From: Pseudoalteromonas sp. T1lg48 | GTDB lineage: Bacteria; Pseudomonadota; Gammaproteobacteria; Enterobacterales; Alteromonadaceae | Length of the DNA: 64,000 nt | Assembly (NCBI RefSeq): GCF_002964785.1 | Contig: NZ_PQCC01000001.1 | Span: forward strand, 62,001 to 126,000 | Direction: 5' to 3' | Translations under genes and position numbers: made by a program | The notes under the pieces: model-generated | Told to the model about the DNA's origin: nothing | Database searches by the model: none | The model's input: only the letters and a program-made list of their open reading frames with translations | Shown here: positions 8,394 to 17,990 of the stretch, one piece after another | How positions within the stretch are numbered: the stretch's first letter is position 1 | How the letters are laid out: every line of letters begins with the position of its first letter

Positions 8394-10085
8394 ATGCGTA
8401 AACTGTCGAAAATCTCTCACGCCATCATGCTCAGTGGTTTAGTGGCCCTTAGTGGCTGTTCAAAACAGCCTCAAAGCAACAGCGAAACCGTTACCGAACA
8501 GGCTCCTAGCAATGCTGCGGTAGAGTTAATCAATATCGCTCCAAGCCGTTTGGATATTTACACCGACTTCGAGCTAAACACAGATCTATCGCACCTAAGC
8601 GGCAACCAGAAAAAAATGCTGGCTAAGTTGATCGACGCCTCAAAGATTATGGATGAGCTGTTCTGGCGCCAGGCCTTCGGCGGTGACAGAACCGAGTTTC
8701 TCAATGCCCTAAGCGACGAAAAAGTGCGTCACTTTGCAAAAATCAACTATGGCCCCTGGGATCGCCTTAATGGTGACCAGGTATTCCTGTCCGGTTTCGA
8801 GGCAAAATCTGCTGGTGCCCAGTTCTACCCTGCGGATATGAGCAAAGAAGAGCTTGAAAACGCTGAACTAGCCGATAAGACCGGCCTGTACTCGGTGATC
8901 AAACGCGATGCCGAAGGCAAACTCTATAGCGTTGCCTATTCACAGGAATATGCCAGTGAGCTGCAGGCCGCCGCCAAACTGCTGCGTGAAGCCAGCGAGC
9001 TGGCCGAGGACAAGGAGTTCGCCAACTACCTGAGCATGCGTGCCGATGCGTTATTAAGCGATGACTACCAGGCCTCTGATTTCGCCTGGATGGATATGAA
9101 AAACAACCCTATCGATGTGGTAATTGGCCCAATTGAAACCTATGAAGACCAGCTCTTCGGTTACCGCGCAGCGTTCGAAGCCTATGTATTGGTAAAAGAC
9201 ATGGCCTGGAGTGAGCGTCTGGCCAAGTTCGCCCAGTTCCTGCCTGAACTGCAAAAAGGCTTACCTGTTGCCGACGAGTACAAGCAAGAAGTACCGGGTT
9301 CGGATGCCGACCTGAACGCCTACGATGTGATCTACTACGCGGGCCACTCAAACGCCGGCAGTAAAACCATCGCCATCAACCTGCCGAACGATGAGCAGGT
9401 CCAGTTGGAAAAAGGCACCCGTCGCCTGCAACTGAAAAACGCCATGCGTGCCAAGTTCGATAAGATTTTGATGCCGATCGCCGCCGAGCTTATCGTCCCA
9501 GATCAGCGTAAGCACATTACCTTCGATGCCTTCTTTGCCAACACCATGTTCCACGAAGTGGCGCACGGCCTGGGCATTAAGAATACCATTAACGGTAAAG
9601 GCACGGTACGACAGTCACTGCAAGAGCATGCCAGCGCCCTGGAAGAAGGCAAAGCCGATATTCTTGGCCTGTACATGGTTGAGCAGCTGCTGAACAAGGG
9701 TGAGATCACCGAAGGCACGCTGGAAGATTACTATGTAACCTTTATGGCCGGTATTTTCCGCTCGGTGCGCTTCGGTGCTTCCAGCGCCCATGGTAAAGCG
9801 AACATGATCCGCTTTAACTTCTTTAAGCAAGAAGGCGCCTTCTCTAAAGACGCTAACGGCCTTTACCGCGTTAATATGGATAAGATGGGTGCAGCCATGG
9901 CCAAGCTCTCTAACCTGATCCTCACCCTGCAGGGCAACGGCGATTACCAAAAGGTTGACCAACTGGTTGCCTCCATGGGCGACATCAAGCCAGAGCTTGC
10001 CGCCGATCTGGAAAAACTGAGTCAGGCCAATATACCGGTAGACGTAGACTTTACTCAGGGTAAAAAGGTACTGGGCCTGGAATAA
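8394..10085 (+). CDS. Zinc metallopeptidase lipoprotein, M49 (dipeptidyl-peptidase III)-like
   Basis: A 563-residue protein from the ATG at 8394, preceded by GAGGA at 6 bases; an upstream in-frame ATG (8343) lacks this. The N-terminus is a lipoprotein signal with lipobox LSGC, so it should be membrane-anchored. A zinc site HEVAHG (His387, Glu388, His391) is followed by EEGKAD (417-422), recalling the HEXXXH/EEXXAD pair of family M49 but with a five-residue HEXXH core. I infer a peptidase on short peptides; bacterial homologues are often just named Zn-dependent hydrolase. A strong terminator follows. Confidence 0.75.
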   Translation: MRKLSKISHAIMLSGLVALSGCSKQPQSNSETVTEQAPSNAAVELINIAPSRLDIYTDFELNTDLSHLSGNQKKMLAKLIDASKIMDELFWRQAFGGDRTEFLNALSDEKVRHFAKINYGPWDRLNGDQVFLSGFEAKSAGAQFYPADMSKEELENAELADKTGLYSVIKRDAEGKLYSVAYSQEYASELQAAAKLLREASELAEDKEFANYLSMRADALLSDDYQASDFAWMDMKNNPIDVVIGPIETYEDQLFGYRAAFEAYVLVKDMAWSERLAKFAQFLPELQKGLPVADEYKQEVPGSDADLNAYDVIYYAGHSNAGSKTIAINLPNDEQVQLEKGTRRLQLKNAMRAKFDKILMPIAAELIVPDQRKHITFDAFFANTMFHEVAHGLGIKNTINGKGTVRQSLQEHASALEEGKADILGLYMVEQLLNKGEITEGTLEDYYVTFMAGIFRSVRFGASSAHGKANMIRFNFFKQEGAFSKDANGLYRVNMDKMGAAMAKLSNLILTLQGNGDYQKVDQLVASMGDIKPELAADLEKLSQANIPVDVDFTQGKKVLGLE

Positions 10086-10103
10086 GCCAGAGTTTAGCCT
10101 CAG

Positions 10104-10132
10104 AAATAGCGCCTAAGGGCGCTATTTTTTTT
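10104..10132 (+). terminator. Rho-independent terminator after the metallopeptidase gene
   Basis: Inverted repeat AAATAGCGCC / GGCGCTATTT with a 4-base loop, followed by eight or more T residues. It separates the metallopeptidase gene from the glycosyltransferase gene downstream. Confidence 0.85.
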
Positions 10133-10264
10133 GTCTTTATCATGACAAGAACAAAGCCCTTTATTGACACAAGATCACAAAAAACAGAGACTAGCCTTCA
10201 ACGTTTGTTACTAAAAATTAACAGCCAAAATTTTTCAATAAAAAGCGCGAGCAAGGAGCCAAAT

Positions 10265-11047
10265 TTGCGTATTGCCACCTATGTAATCAATCTTGATCGC
10301 TGTACCGAGCGCCGACAGCGCATAAGCGAACACCTAAGCAAGTTAGGTTTGGACTTTGAGATAATAAAAGCGGTCGATGGTGCAGAAATTGATACAGCAC
10401 AGCACAGCACAGAACAGCACAGAACAGCACAGAACAGCACAGCAGAATATGATCAACTGCGAAACAAAAAGCTTTATTACAAACCTTTAAGCAATGGCGA
10501 AATTGCCTGCGTTTTGTCGCACAAGAAAGCCCTGCAGAAATTTTTACTTTCAGATGCTGATTTTTTATTCTTATTAGAGGACGATGCTGAACTCGACCCC
10601 ACAATTCATTCCTTTCTTAAGGCCGTATGCAGTAAATCGCATTGGCACCTTATCAAGCTATACAAAGGAAAAAAGCCCAAGCCAGCTCTAAAAACAGCTT
10701 GGTTAGATAAGCAACATGCCCTTTGTTACGCAAAGAAAGTACCTAACTCAACATTGGCGCAATTAGTAACGAAAGCCGGCGCGCAAAAGATGCTCTGTAT
10801 GTATGAAGGCTTTTATATGCCCGCTGATATTAGCCTTCAACCTTGGTGGCTGCATAATCTGAATATTTTAGTAAGTAAGAATAACCTAGTTACTCCTTAT
10901 GACTGTGACAGTGAGATAGATAAGCTAGCTCCTCGCAAATCAATGCACTACAGCACCAGCAAACGATTGCGCCATCGTACACGATTTGAATGGCAGCGAC
11001 TAATGGCCAAACCGGACTTTAGTGTACTAGAGAATTTTACCAAATAG
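10265..11047 (+). CDS. Family 25 glycosyltransferase (LPS/LOS type) with an internal pentanucleotide repeat
   Basis: About 260 residues, family GT25: the N-terminus IATYVINLDRCTERRQRI, then AVDG, LSNGEIACVLSHKKAL and the acidic motif FLLEDDAEL are all diagnostic. Such enzymes add sugars to lipopolysaccharide or lipooligosaccharide in the cytoplasm. I chose the TTG at 10265 because a perfect AAGGAG (10253-10258) lies 6 bases before it and conserved sequence begins right there; the longer frame from the ATG at 10142 adds 41 unconserved residues. Between AVDG and LSNGE lies a Q/T/S/H-rich insert coded by ten ACAGC/ACAGA units. The gene is A/T-richer than its neighbours and stands alone between two terminators, suggesting transfer. 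Confidence 0.85.
   Translation: MRIATYVINLDRCTERRQRISEHLSKLGLDFEIIKAVDGAEIDTAQHSTEQHRTAQNSTAEYDQLRNKKLYYKPLSNGEIACVLSHKKALQKFLLSDADFLFLLEDDAELDPTIHSFLKAVCSKSHWHLIKLYKGKKPKPALKTAWLDKQHALCYAKKVPNSTLAQLVTKAGAQKMLCMYEGFYMPADISLQPWWLHNLNILVSKNNLVTPYDCDSEIDKLAPRKSMHYSTSKRLRHRTRFEWQRLMAKPDFSVLENFTK
10394..10443 (+). repeat. Pentanucleotide microsatellite (ACAGC/ACAGA x10) inside the GT25 gene
   Basis: Ten consecutive 5-base units, seven ACAGC and three ACAGA, in the coding region near the 5' third of the glycosyltransferase gene. Because 5 is not a multiple of 3, gain or loss of one unit shifts the reading frame. In the present state the gene is in frame (ON). Slipped-strand mispairing at such tracts switches LOS genes in Haemophilus, Neisseria and others; here that is inferred. 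Confidence 0.92.
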
Positions 11048-11074
11048 GCTTAGCGCGACTTTTCAACCTACACA

Positions 11075-11099
11075 AAAAAGCGCTCAATGAGCGCCTTTT
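11075..11099. terminator. Bidirectional terminator between the GT25 gene and der
   Basis: Hairpin GCGCTC-AA-TGAGCGC with an A-run on the left and CCTTTT on the right, so it can end transcription from both convergent genes. Confidence 0.75.
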
Positions 11100-11117
11100 G
11101 CTAGCAGGGAGAAGAAC

Positions 11118-12596
11118 TTACTTACCCTTACTCTCCTGGCCAATCTTTCTGATACGACGACGCTGCGACAGGGTCATCTTATTGCTGCGACCGGCATAAG
11201 GGTTATCCCCTTCACGGAACTCGATTTTAATCGGCGTGCCCATAATATCCAGGGCCTTACGATAATAGTTCATCAGGTAACGCTTATAGCTGTCCGGCAG
11301 CTCGTGTACCTGGTTACCGTGGATAACGATACGCGGCGGGTTATAACCACCGGCGTGAGCATATTTCAGCTTCACACGACGGCCACGCACCAGCGGCGGC
11401 TGGTGATCGGCCTGGGCCATATCCATAATACGACGCAACATGGCGGTACTGATACGTTTGGTGGCCGAGTCATAGGCTTCTTCAACCGACTCGAACAGGT
11501 GGCCTACCCCGGTGCCATGCAAGGCTGAGATAAAGTGAATACGGGCAAAGTCGACAAAGCCTAAACGACGGTCAAGCTCCGACTTAATGCGGTCCTTTAC
11601 ATCGCTGTCCAGACCATCCCACTTGTTTACCGCCAATACCAGAGAACGACCGGCATTGAGGGCAAAGCCCAGTAGGCTGAGATCCTGATCCGAAATACCG
11701 GTACGGGCATCGATCACCAGCAGCACCACATTGGCATCTTCAATGGCTTTCAAGGTCTTGATCACCGAGAACTTCTCAACCACATCGCTGACCTTTTTAC
11801 GCTTACGTACACCGGCGGTGTCGATCAACACATACTCGCGGTCATTACGGGTCATAGGTATGTAAATCGAGTCTCGGGTGGTGCCCGGCATATCGTACAC
11901 AATCACCCGCTCTTCGCCGAGAATTCGGTTAGTCAGCGTCGACTTACCCACATTAGGACGGCCGATAATGGCCAGCTTTATGGCCTTATCGGCAAGCTCT
12001 TCATGCTCACCTTCTTCATCCCCTTCGCCCTGAGAGCCATGCTCGTCATCATAAGCTGCGAACGGGTCTTCTTCGAGTAGTTGTTGACGCTCTTTGGCAA
12101 TTTGCTCGATCACCGGCTGCAAGGCGCTGCTTAGCAGGCCGGTAATGCCACGGCCATGCGCGGCTGCAATCTGATACACCTCGCCCATGGCTAATTGATA
12201 GAACTCGGCACAGTTGGAATCGGCGTCGATGCCATCGGTTTTATTGGCAACCAAAAACACCTTTTTCTCTTGCTTACGCAAATGCTGAGCAATGGCCTGA
12301 TCGGCCACCGTCATACCGGCACGGGCATCAACAAGGAATAGCACCACATCCGCTTCTTCGATCGCCAGCAGAGACTGCTCAGCCATTTCGGTTTCGATAC
12401 CCTCTTCGGAGCCATCGATACCGCCGGTATCAACAACGATAAAGTCAAAACCATCATAACTCGCCTGGCCATATTTACGATCACGAGTCAGGCCCGGGAA
12501 GTCCGCAACAAGTGCGTCACGGGTACGAGTTAAACGGTTAAACAATGTCGATTTACCGACATTAGGTCGCCCAACTAAGGCGATCACAGGAAGCAT
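11118..12596 (-). CDS. der: Ribosome biogenesis GTPase Der (EngA)
   Basis: Double GTPase needed for 50S subunit maturation; 492 residues. Two GTPase domains, each with GRPNVGKST (about residues 8-16 and 213-221), DTAG/DTGG and NKxD motifs, are joined by an acidic linker and followed by the KH-like domain ([16 protein letters not shown] ... [13 protein letters not shown]). I chose the ATG at 12596 ([11 protein letters not shown]) with AGAGGT just upstream; the in-frame ATG at 12638 adds 14 residues not found in the family. It is the last gene of the hisS-yfgM-bamB-der row. Confidence 0.97.
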   Translation of the reverse strand: MLPVIALVGRPNVGKSTLFNRLTRTRDALVADFPGLTRDRKYGQASYDGFDFIVVDTGGIDGSEEGIETEMAEQSLLAIEEADVVLFLVDARAGMTVADQAIAQHLRKQEKKVFLVANKTDGIDADSNCAEFYQLAMGEVYQIAAAHGRGITGLLSSALQPVIEQIAKERQQLLEEDPFAAYDDEHGSQGEGDEEGEHEELADKAIKLAIIGRPNVGKSTLTNRILGEERVIVYDMPGTTRDSIYIPMTRNDREYVLIDTAGVRKRKKVSDVVEKFSVIKTLKAIEDANVVLLVIDARTGISDQDLSLLGFALNAGRSLVLAVNKWDGLDSDVKDRIKSELDRRLGFVDFARIHFISALHGTGVGHLFESVEEAYDSATKRISTAMLRRIMDMAQADHQPPLVRGRRVKLKYAHAGGYNPPRIVIHGNQVHELPDSYKRYLMNYYRKALDIMGTPIKIEFREGDNPYAGRSNKMTLSQRRRIRKIGQESKGK

Positions 12597-12683
12597 AATG
12601 TACCTCTTCAAATAACAAAAAAGCTCCGCCGCAGCCATAGGGCCTAAAGCGAAGCCTATTTCTGGGCCAGGCCCATAAACTAA

Positions 12684-13856
12684 TTACGGCGCTTTGATCG
12701 CGCTAACTTCACCGTCGCGGGTGATAACAATCAGGCGGTCATCGGCCACGATAGGCTCAACATAGAAGCCCGAGCCATCAAACTCATGACGCGCTACCAA
12801 GTCACCACTATTACGGTCGATCCAGTGGAGGTTTCCTTCTTGATCACCCACCGCCAGGTAGCTGCCTAATACCGCAGGACCGGTAATATACCAACCGCGT
12901 AAAGCCGCTTGTGACCAACGCTCAATACCCGAACTCTTATCCAAAGCATAGATAACACCGTCGCTATCGACCACATAAATGGTGTCGCCAACAATGCTAA
13001 ATTCGCGATAGCTGCTGTATTCACGTTTCCACACCACGTTGCCGGAGCGAATGTCCACCGCCGCCAGGTTACCATTGTAGGCCAGGGTATAAACCATGGC
13101 ACCACTCACCTTAGGCTCGGTATCAACATCGACCAAACGTTCAAACTCGGAGGCACCTTTAGGCTGAGCCACTTCGGCCTGCCACGCGGAGAAACCACTG
13201 TCGGCGATCAACACGGTCAACTTACCGGTTTCTTCACCTACCAGCACACCACCATTAGCAACCGTTGGTGAACTTAAACCACGCAACGTTAGTGGGGGTA
13301 CTTCTTGTTCATAGCGCCAGCGCTCTTCACCAGTATCAGGATGTAATGCCAACAGCTGACCTGAGCCGAGGTTGACATAAATTAAGCCATCGCCGGCCGC
13401 CGGTCGAGATAAGGCTTCGCCCGGTACGCTTTTACGCCAAACCAGCTCGCCGGTTTCGCGATCCAACGCCACCACTTGACCATGCTCTGAACCAATAAAG
13501 ATCTTGCCATAGGCTTGCAGGATACCACCAGAAAGCTTGGCGCTTTCTACCTTGCTCCACGGCCAAAAGCCGGAGTCATCACGCACATCGGTCTGCCACA
13601 GGGTCTCGCCATCGGCTAGTGATAAGGCTTCAACCTCACCATCGCGCGCGGCAACAAACACTCGGTCTTTATAAAACGCCGGCTGCAAACGCGAGAAATA
13701 ATGCTCAACGCCATCGCCTACCGTTTCTTGCCACAAAACCTGGGTCTCGAACTGGTTATTAATTTCCGGTAATACCAGCTCATCTTCGTCGTTTGACGAA
13801 CAACCCACCAAGGTCGCCATACATAAGGCAATCCCTGCAAGAGTAACCTTTTTCAT
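12684..13856 (-). CDS. bamB: Outer membrane assembly lipoprotein BamB
   Basis: PQQ-like beta-propeller lipoprotein of the BAM complex that inserts outer membrane proteins. 390 residues; signal with lipobox LVGC (Cys19). Repeated blades show the A-DG-x-V-x-A-L-x-x-x-x-G-x-x-x-W pattern (ARDGEVEALSLADGETLW, SEHGQVVALDRETGELVWR, NGNLAAVDIRSGNVVWKR). It sits 12 bases after yfgM and upstream of der, the standard gammaproteobacterial order. Confidence 0.96.
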   Translation of the reverse strand: MKKVTLAGIALCMATLVGCSSNDEDELVLPEINNQFETQVLWQETVGDGVEHYFSRLQPAFYKDRVFVAARDGEVEALSLADGETLWQTDVRDDSGFWPWSKVESAKLSGGILQAYGKIFIGSEHGQVVALDRETGELVWRKSVPGEALSRPAAGDGLIYVNLGSGQLLALHPDTGEERWRYEQEVPPLTLRGLSSPTVANGGVLVGEETGKLTVLIADSGFSAWQAEVAQPKGASEFERLVDVDTEPKVSGAMVYTLAYNGNLAAVDIRSGNVVWKREYSSYREFSIVGDTIYVVDSDGVIYALDKSSGIERWSQAALRGWYITGPAVLGSYLAVGDQEGNLHWIDRNSGDLVARHEFDGSGFYVEPIVADDRLIVITRDGEVSAIKAP

Positions 13857-13868
13857 CGTACCCGCTCC

Positions 13869-14504
13869 CTACGCAGCTGGTGTTTGTGCTGCCAAATCGT
13901 CCAATTTAACTTGTAATAGCGGGTTGCTCTCTAAGCCACCTTTATCCGCAGCGCTCTGATAGGCGCTGCGTGCTTGCTCTTTATCACCTTGAGCAAGGTA
14001 AATATCGCCCTTTAATTCGGCAACAGCGGCTTCATAGCTTGCCGGTAACTCTGAAGTCAAAGTTGCCAAGGCGGCATCATAATTTTGTTGTGCCAGCTGC
14101 ACTCGCGCCAAACGCGTGATGGCAATGGCTTTAAGTTCCTTGGTGGCAGCGTGCTGCTGTGCCCAAGTCAGCTTTTCAGCGGCTACGTCTAGTTGCTCGT
14201 TTTCTACCGCTTCTTTAGCGGCAACAAAAGCGGCTAGCACAGCATAACTTGAGTCTTCGTACTGCTGCATCAGGGTTTCGCTTTTAGCGATAATATCGGC
14301 GCTTTCACCCTCGGTGCTTTGCGCTACCTGATTGAATGCATCAGAGGCCGCTTCGGCACTGCTGATCTGGTGTTGGTTATAGGCTTTCCAACCATATAAA
14401 CCGCCAAGACCTATAACAATACCAAGACCAATTGATACGCCGTGTTCTTTAAAAAAGCCTTTAATCGCTTCTGCTTGTTGTTCTTCTGTTGAATAAATTT
14501 CCAT
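13869..14504 (-). CDS. yfgM: YfgM family translocon-associated TPR protein
   Basis: Inner membrane protein of about 211 residues with a short cytoplasmic tail, one membrane segment (about residues 24-41, GVSIGLGIVIGLGGLYGW) and a periplasmic TPR-like domain. In E. coli it associates with SecYEG and PpiD and helps hand over periplasmic chaperone clients. Two ATGs are adjacent; I take the second (14504), giving the family start MEIY at the better distance from AAGAGG. Lies between hisS and bamB, as is usual. Confidence 0.92.
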   Translation of the reverse strand: MEIYSTEEQQAEAIKGFFKEHGVSIGLGIVIGLGGLYGWKAYNQHQISSAEAASDAFNQVAQSTEGESADIIAKSETLMQQYEDSSYAVLAAFVAAKEAVENEQLDVAAEKLTWAQQHAATKELKAIAITRLARVQLAQQNYDAALATLTSELPASYEAAVAELKGDIYLAQGDKEQARSAYQSAADKGGLESNPLLQVKLDDLAAQTPAA

Positions 14505-14525
14505 CATTACCTCTTAGACTTGGGT

Positions 14526-15800
14526 CTAAATCATGTCAGCCAACAGCTGGGTAATTTCATCCAGGGTCAATGTTAACTGTGGTTTTTCTTCGCGTAGGTA
14601 TTTCACCGTTACCACACCCTGGTTGAGTTCATCTTCGCCTAAAATCAATGCCACTTCGGCACCGCTTTTATCAGCACGTTTTAATTGTTTCTTAAAGTTG
14701 CCGCCACCGGCGTGTACCAGTACACGTAGACCAGGCACGTCGGCACGCAGCTTAGAGGCGATAACAGGGGCTTGAATACTTGCCTGCTCACCCATGGCCG
14801 CCACATACACATCGGCATTACGGCGCACCTCGCCAACACAGTCGAGCGCTTGCAGTAGCAACACCAAACGCTCCATACCCATGGCAAAACCTACAGCGGG
14901 GGTAGCCTTACCACCTAACTGCTCGACCAGGCCGTCATAACGGCCACCGGCACATACGGTTCCCTGAGCGCCAAGGCTCTCGGTGACCCATTCAAACACG
15001 GTACGGTTATAATAATCCAGGCCACGAACCAACTTTTCGTTAACCTGGTATTCGATACCCGCAGCGTCTAATCGTTCACACAAATTAGCGAAATGGGCGC
15101 GTGATTCTTCATCCAGGTGCTCGGAAAGCTTAGGCGCATCCACCAGGATGGCTTGTACGTCCGGGTTTTTGCTGTCTAACACGCGCAGCGGATTTGAATG
15201 CATACGACGCTTGGAGTCTTCGTCCAGCTTGTCTTCATGCTGCTCAAGGTATGCAACCAGGGCATCGCGATAGGCGGCGCGCGCCTCATTAGAACCCAAA
15301 GAGTTCAGCTCAAGACGCACATGTTCGCTAATACCAAACTGCTGCCATAGCTGCGCCGTCAGCATGATCACTTCGGCATCGATATCCGCACTGGCAATAC
15401 CGAATACTTCCAGACCAAACTGGTGGAACTGACGATAGCGCCCCTTTTGCGGACGCTCGTGGCGGAACATAGGACCCATATACCACAGACGCTGTTCCTG
15501 GTTATACAGCAGGCCGTTTTCGTTACCGGCACGCACACACACGGCCGTACCTTCCGGGCGCAAAGTCAGGCTGTCGCCGTTGCGATCCTCAAAGGTATAC
15601 ATTTCTTTTTCAACGATATCGGTGACTTCACCGATAGAGCGCTTAAACAGGTCGGTCGACTCAACAATGGGGAAACGGATTTCTTGATAACCAAATGAAG
15701 CCACACACTGACGCAAAGTATCTTCCACTTTTTGCCATACTTGCGTGTCGCCCGGTAGGATGTCGTTCATGCCGCGAACTGCTTGAATTTGTTTTGCCAC
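14526..15800 (-). CDS. hisS: Histidine--tRNA ligase
   Basis: Class II aminoacyl-tRNA synthetase that charges tRNA-His, about 424 residues. Motif 1 region ([10 protein letters not shown]), motif 2 ([17 protein letters not shown]), the histidine motifs ([28 protein letters not shown]) and motif 3 ([13 protein letters not shown]) are all present. I chose the GTG at 15800 ([10 protein letters not shown]) with GGGAT 6 bases upstream; a TTG at 15812 is less likely. Followed by yfgM after 21 bases. Confidence 0.95.
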   Translation of the reverse strand: MAKQIQAVRGMNDILPGDTQVWQKVEDTLRQCVASFGYQEIRFPIVESTDLFKRSIGEVTDIVEKEMYTFEDRNGDSLTLRPEGTAVCVRAGNENGLLYNQEQRLWYMGPMFRHERPQKGRYRQFHQFGLEVFGIASADIDAEVIMLTAQLWQQFGISEHVRLELNSLGSNEARAAYRDALVAYLEQHEDKLDEDSKRRMHSNPLRVLDSKNPDVQAILVDAPKLSEHLDEESRAHFANLCERLDAAGIEYQVNEKLVRGLDYYNRTVFEWVTESLGAQGTVCAGGRYDGLVEQLGGKATPAVGFAMGMERLVLLLQALDCVGEVRRNADVYVAAMGEQASIQAPVIASKLRADVPGLRVLVHAGGGNFKKQLKRADKSGAEVALILGEDELNQGVVTVKYLREEKPQLTLTLDEITQLLADMI

Positions 15801-15909
15801 TGATAATCCCAAAATTCTGTTATAGGCTGCGCTGAGCCCGTGAAAAAGCGTCGATAAAGCGCGCTATTATAGCCTTTTGCGCCGCTTCCACCAAGTACCG
15901 GCGCCGGCC

Positions 15910-17028
15910 TTAATCAACTAATTTGATGTCGATTGGCTGCTGTTGCTCTTGCTTAGCCAGGTAGTCGCGAACATGCTGCTCCAGCTGGTCAACGATTTTG
16001 TCGTTATCAACACGGGTCTTTTGACGCTCACCGTTGATATACAAACCGGAACGGCGGTTAGCACCGGCCAAGCCGATATCACTGACCAGAGCCTCACCCG
16101 GGCCGTTAACGACACAACCGATCACCGACACCGTCATCGGCGTGATCACGTCTTCCAAGCGCTCTTCCAGCTGATTCATGGTGCTGACCACGTCAAACTC
16201 CTGGCGTGAACAGCTCGGACAGGCAATAAAGTTAATTCCGCGCGAACGAATACGCAGGGATTTTAGAATATCGAAACCCACCTTGATCTCTTGCACCGGA
16301 TCGGCGGCGAGCGACACCCGCAAAGTATCGCCTATGCCCTCGGCCAGCAACATACCCAAGCCAACCGCGGATTTAACCGAACCGGAGCGGAAACCGCCGG
16401 CCTCGGTGATACCCAGGTGCAGGGGTTGATCGATTTCTTTAGCCAGCAGACGGTAAGCGCCCACCGCAAGGAATACATCGGAGGCCTTCACCGAAACCTT
16501 AAACTGGTCGAAGTTAAGGCGCTGTAGGATCTCCACATGGCGCATGGCCGATTCCAGCAGTGCCTCAGGAGTAGGCTCGCCATACTTTTCCTGCAAGTCA
16601 CGCTCTAATGAGCCACCGTTTACACCAATGCGAATAGGGATATTGCGCGCACCGGCGGCATCGACCACGGCACGAATGCGATCTTCACTACCGATATTGC
16701 CCGGGTTGATGCGTAAACAATCGGCGCCGTACTCCGCGACTTTAAGAGCGATACGGTAGTCGAAGTGGATATCGGTGACCAGGGGGACGTCGACCTGCTC
16801 TTTAATACTTTTAAATGCTTCAGCGGCCGCCATAGTGGGTACCGAGACGCGCACGATATCGGCACCGGCCTGGGCGATATCCTGAATTTGCTTCACCGTG
16901 GCATCTATATCCATGGTGTCGGTATTGGTCATGGATTGCACGGCGATGGGAGCGCCATCGCCAATCGGCACATCGCCAACATAAATACGCGTAGACTTGC
17001 GGCGCTTGATTGGTGACTCTGAAAACAT
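15910..17028 (-). CDS. ispG: 4-hydroxy-3-methylbut-2-enyl diphosphate synthase
   Basis: [4Fe-4S] enzyme of the MEP isoprenoid pathway that reduces the cyclic diphosphate MEcPP to HMBPP. 372 residues. It starts with [20 protein letters not shown], has the TIM-barrel segment [19 protein letters not shown] and the cluster cysteines in [12 protein letters not shown] and [12 protein letters not shown]. It lies 5 bases after rodZ, so the two are co-transcribed, and 109 bases before hisS. Confidence 0.97.
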   Translation of the reverse strand: MFSESPIKRRKSTRIYVGDVPIGDGAPIAVQSMTNTDTMDIDATVKQIQDIAQAGADIVRVSVPTMAAAEAFKSIKEQVDVPLVTDIHFDYRIALKVAEYGADCLRINPGNIGSEDRIRAVVDAAGARNIPIRIGVNGGSLERDLQEKYGEPTPEALLESAMRHVEILQRLNFDQFKVSVKASDVFLAVGAYRLLAKEIDQPLHLGITEAGGFRSGSVKSAVGLGMLLAEGIGDTLRVSLAADPVQEIKVGFDILKSLRIRSRGINFIACPSCSRQEFDVVSTMNQLEERLEDVITPMTVSVIGCVVNGPGEALVSDIGLAGANRRSGLYINGERQKTRVDNDKIVDQLEQHVRDYLAKQEQQQPIDIKLVD

Positions 17029-17033
17029 ACTAC

Positions 17034-17990
17034 TTACTCTGTTAACGGTAATGAAAATTTAGCTAAACGGTTTTTTGGAAATTGCGAAATATCCACGGCC
17101 TGCCCATTAACACTGATGCTTACCACATCGTGTTTACCCAGGGTTACCGCAAAGGGGGCCAAACCTACTAGCTCTAACTCCTGCCCCGCTTGTTTAATGT
17201 CATAGGCCAAACGCTGGCCCTTGGCGTCATGCACTTCAACCCAGCATTCGCCGCTAAAGCGCATCACCACTCTTTGCTCACCTTCAGCTAGGGGCGCTTC
17301 AGCTAGGGGCGCTTTAGCTTGGGGCTCAGCTTCGGCAGCTGCAGCAGGCTCAGCTTGTGCAACCTCCCGACCAGAGGCGGCCTTCTCGGCAACCTCTGTC
17401 TCTTCTGAGCGCGCCTCGATAACACTTTGCTGCGATATCGGTTGTTGAGATAAGTCGGGCTCTTGCAAACTTCCTGAGTCTTCATCAACAGGAGTTTGCA
17501 ACTCGCTCTCCAGTGCAGGCGCCGGAACTATATCCGCGTTCAACGGTGTTGTTTCCACAACCGGCTCGTCGCTACTATCTTGCCACCACCAGAATAGGGA
17601 TGAGCCTATGATAATGGCGAGGATGAGATAACTAAAAAGCATCAAGCGATTATCATGCGCTTCTTTTTCGGTGCGCCGCGAGAAGCTCTGCATGCTGGCC
17701 TGCTCCTGCGCCTGAGGTTCGGGCTCGAAGGTGGCCAACAAGGGAGCCGGATCCAAAGCCACTACCTTGCAGTAGGCCTTGATATAGCCGCGTACAAAAA
17801 TAGCGGCTCCCAGCTGTGCAAAACGCCCATGCTCTAAATCATCAAGCTTGCGCACCGTAAGGTTGAGCTTGCGCGCCAGTTGTTCCTGGCTTAAACCCTG
17901 TTGTTCCCTAGCACCGGCTAACTGCTTGCCTATGGCAATGGATGCTGATTCCTCTTCAGCCTGCTGTGCTACTTCACCAGTGTCACTCAT
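17034..17990 (-). CDS. rodZ: Cytoskeletal protein RodZ
   Basis: Bitopic membrane protein that links MreB to the elongation machinery and sets rod shape. 318 residues: an N-terminal helix-turn-helix (about 22-85, [23 protein letters not shown]...), a TM helix (about 117-137, ending in the WWW cluster), a Pro/Glu/Ala-rich periplasmic linker and a C-terminal domain (about 235-318, [18 protein letters not shown] ... [14 protein letters not shown]). The start ATG overlaps the pilW stop by 4 bases (ATGA), so translation is coupled. Confidence 0.93.
   Translation of the reverse strand: MSDTGEVAQQAEEESASIAIGKQLAGAREQQGLSQEQLARKLNLTVRKLDDLEHGRFAQLGAAIFVRGYIKAYCKVVALDPAPLLATFEPEPQAQEQASMQSFSRRTEKEAHDNRLMLFSYLILAIIIGSSLFWWWQDSSDEPVVETTPLNADIVPAPALESELQTPVDEDSGSLQEPDLSQQPISQQSVIEARSEETEVAEKAASGREVAQAEPAAAAEAEPQAKAPLAEAPLAEGEQRVVMRFSGECWVEVHDAKGQRLAYDIKQAGQELELVGLAPFAVTLGKHDVVSISVNGQAVDISQFPKNRLAKFSLPLTE

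Noticed and set aside
10142..10264. N-terminal extension of the GT25 protein from the first ATG
   Set aside because: No RBS and no conserved residues; the TTG at 10265 has a perfect AAGGAG and sits exactly where homology begins.
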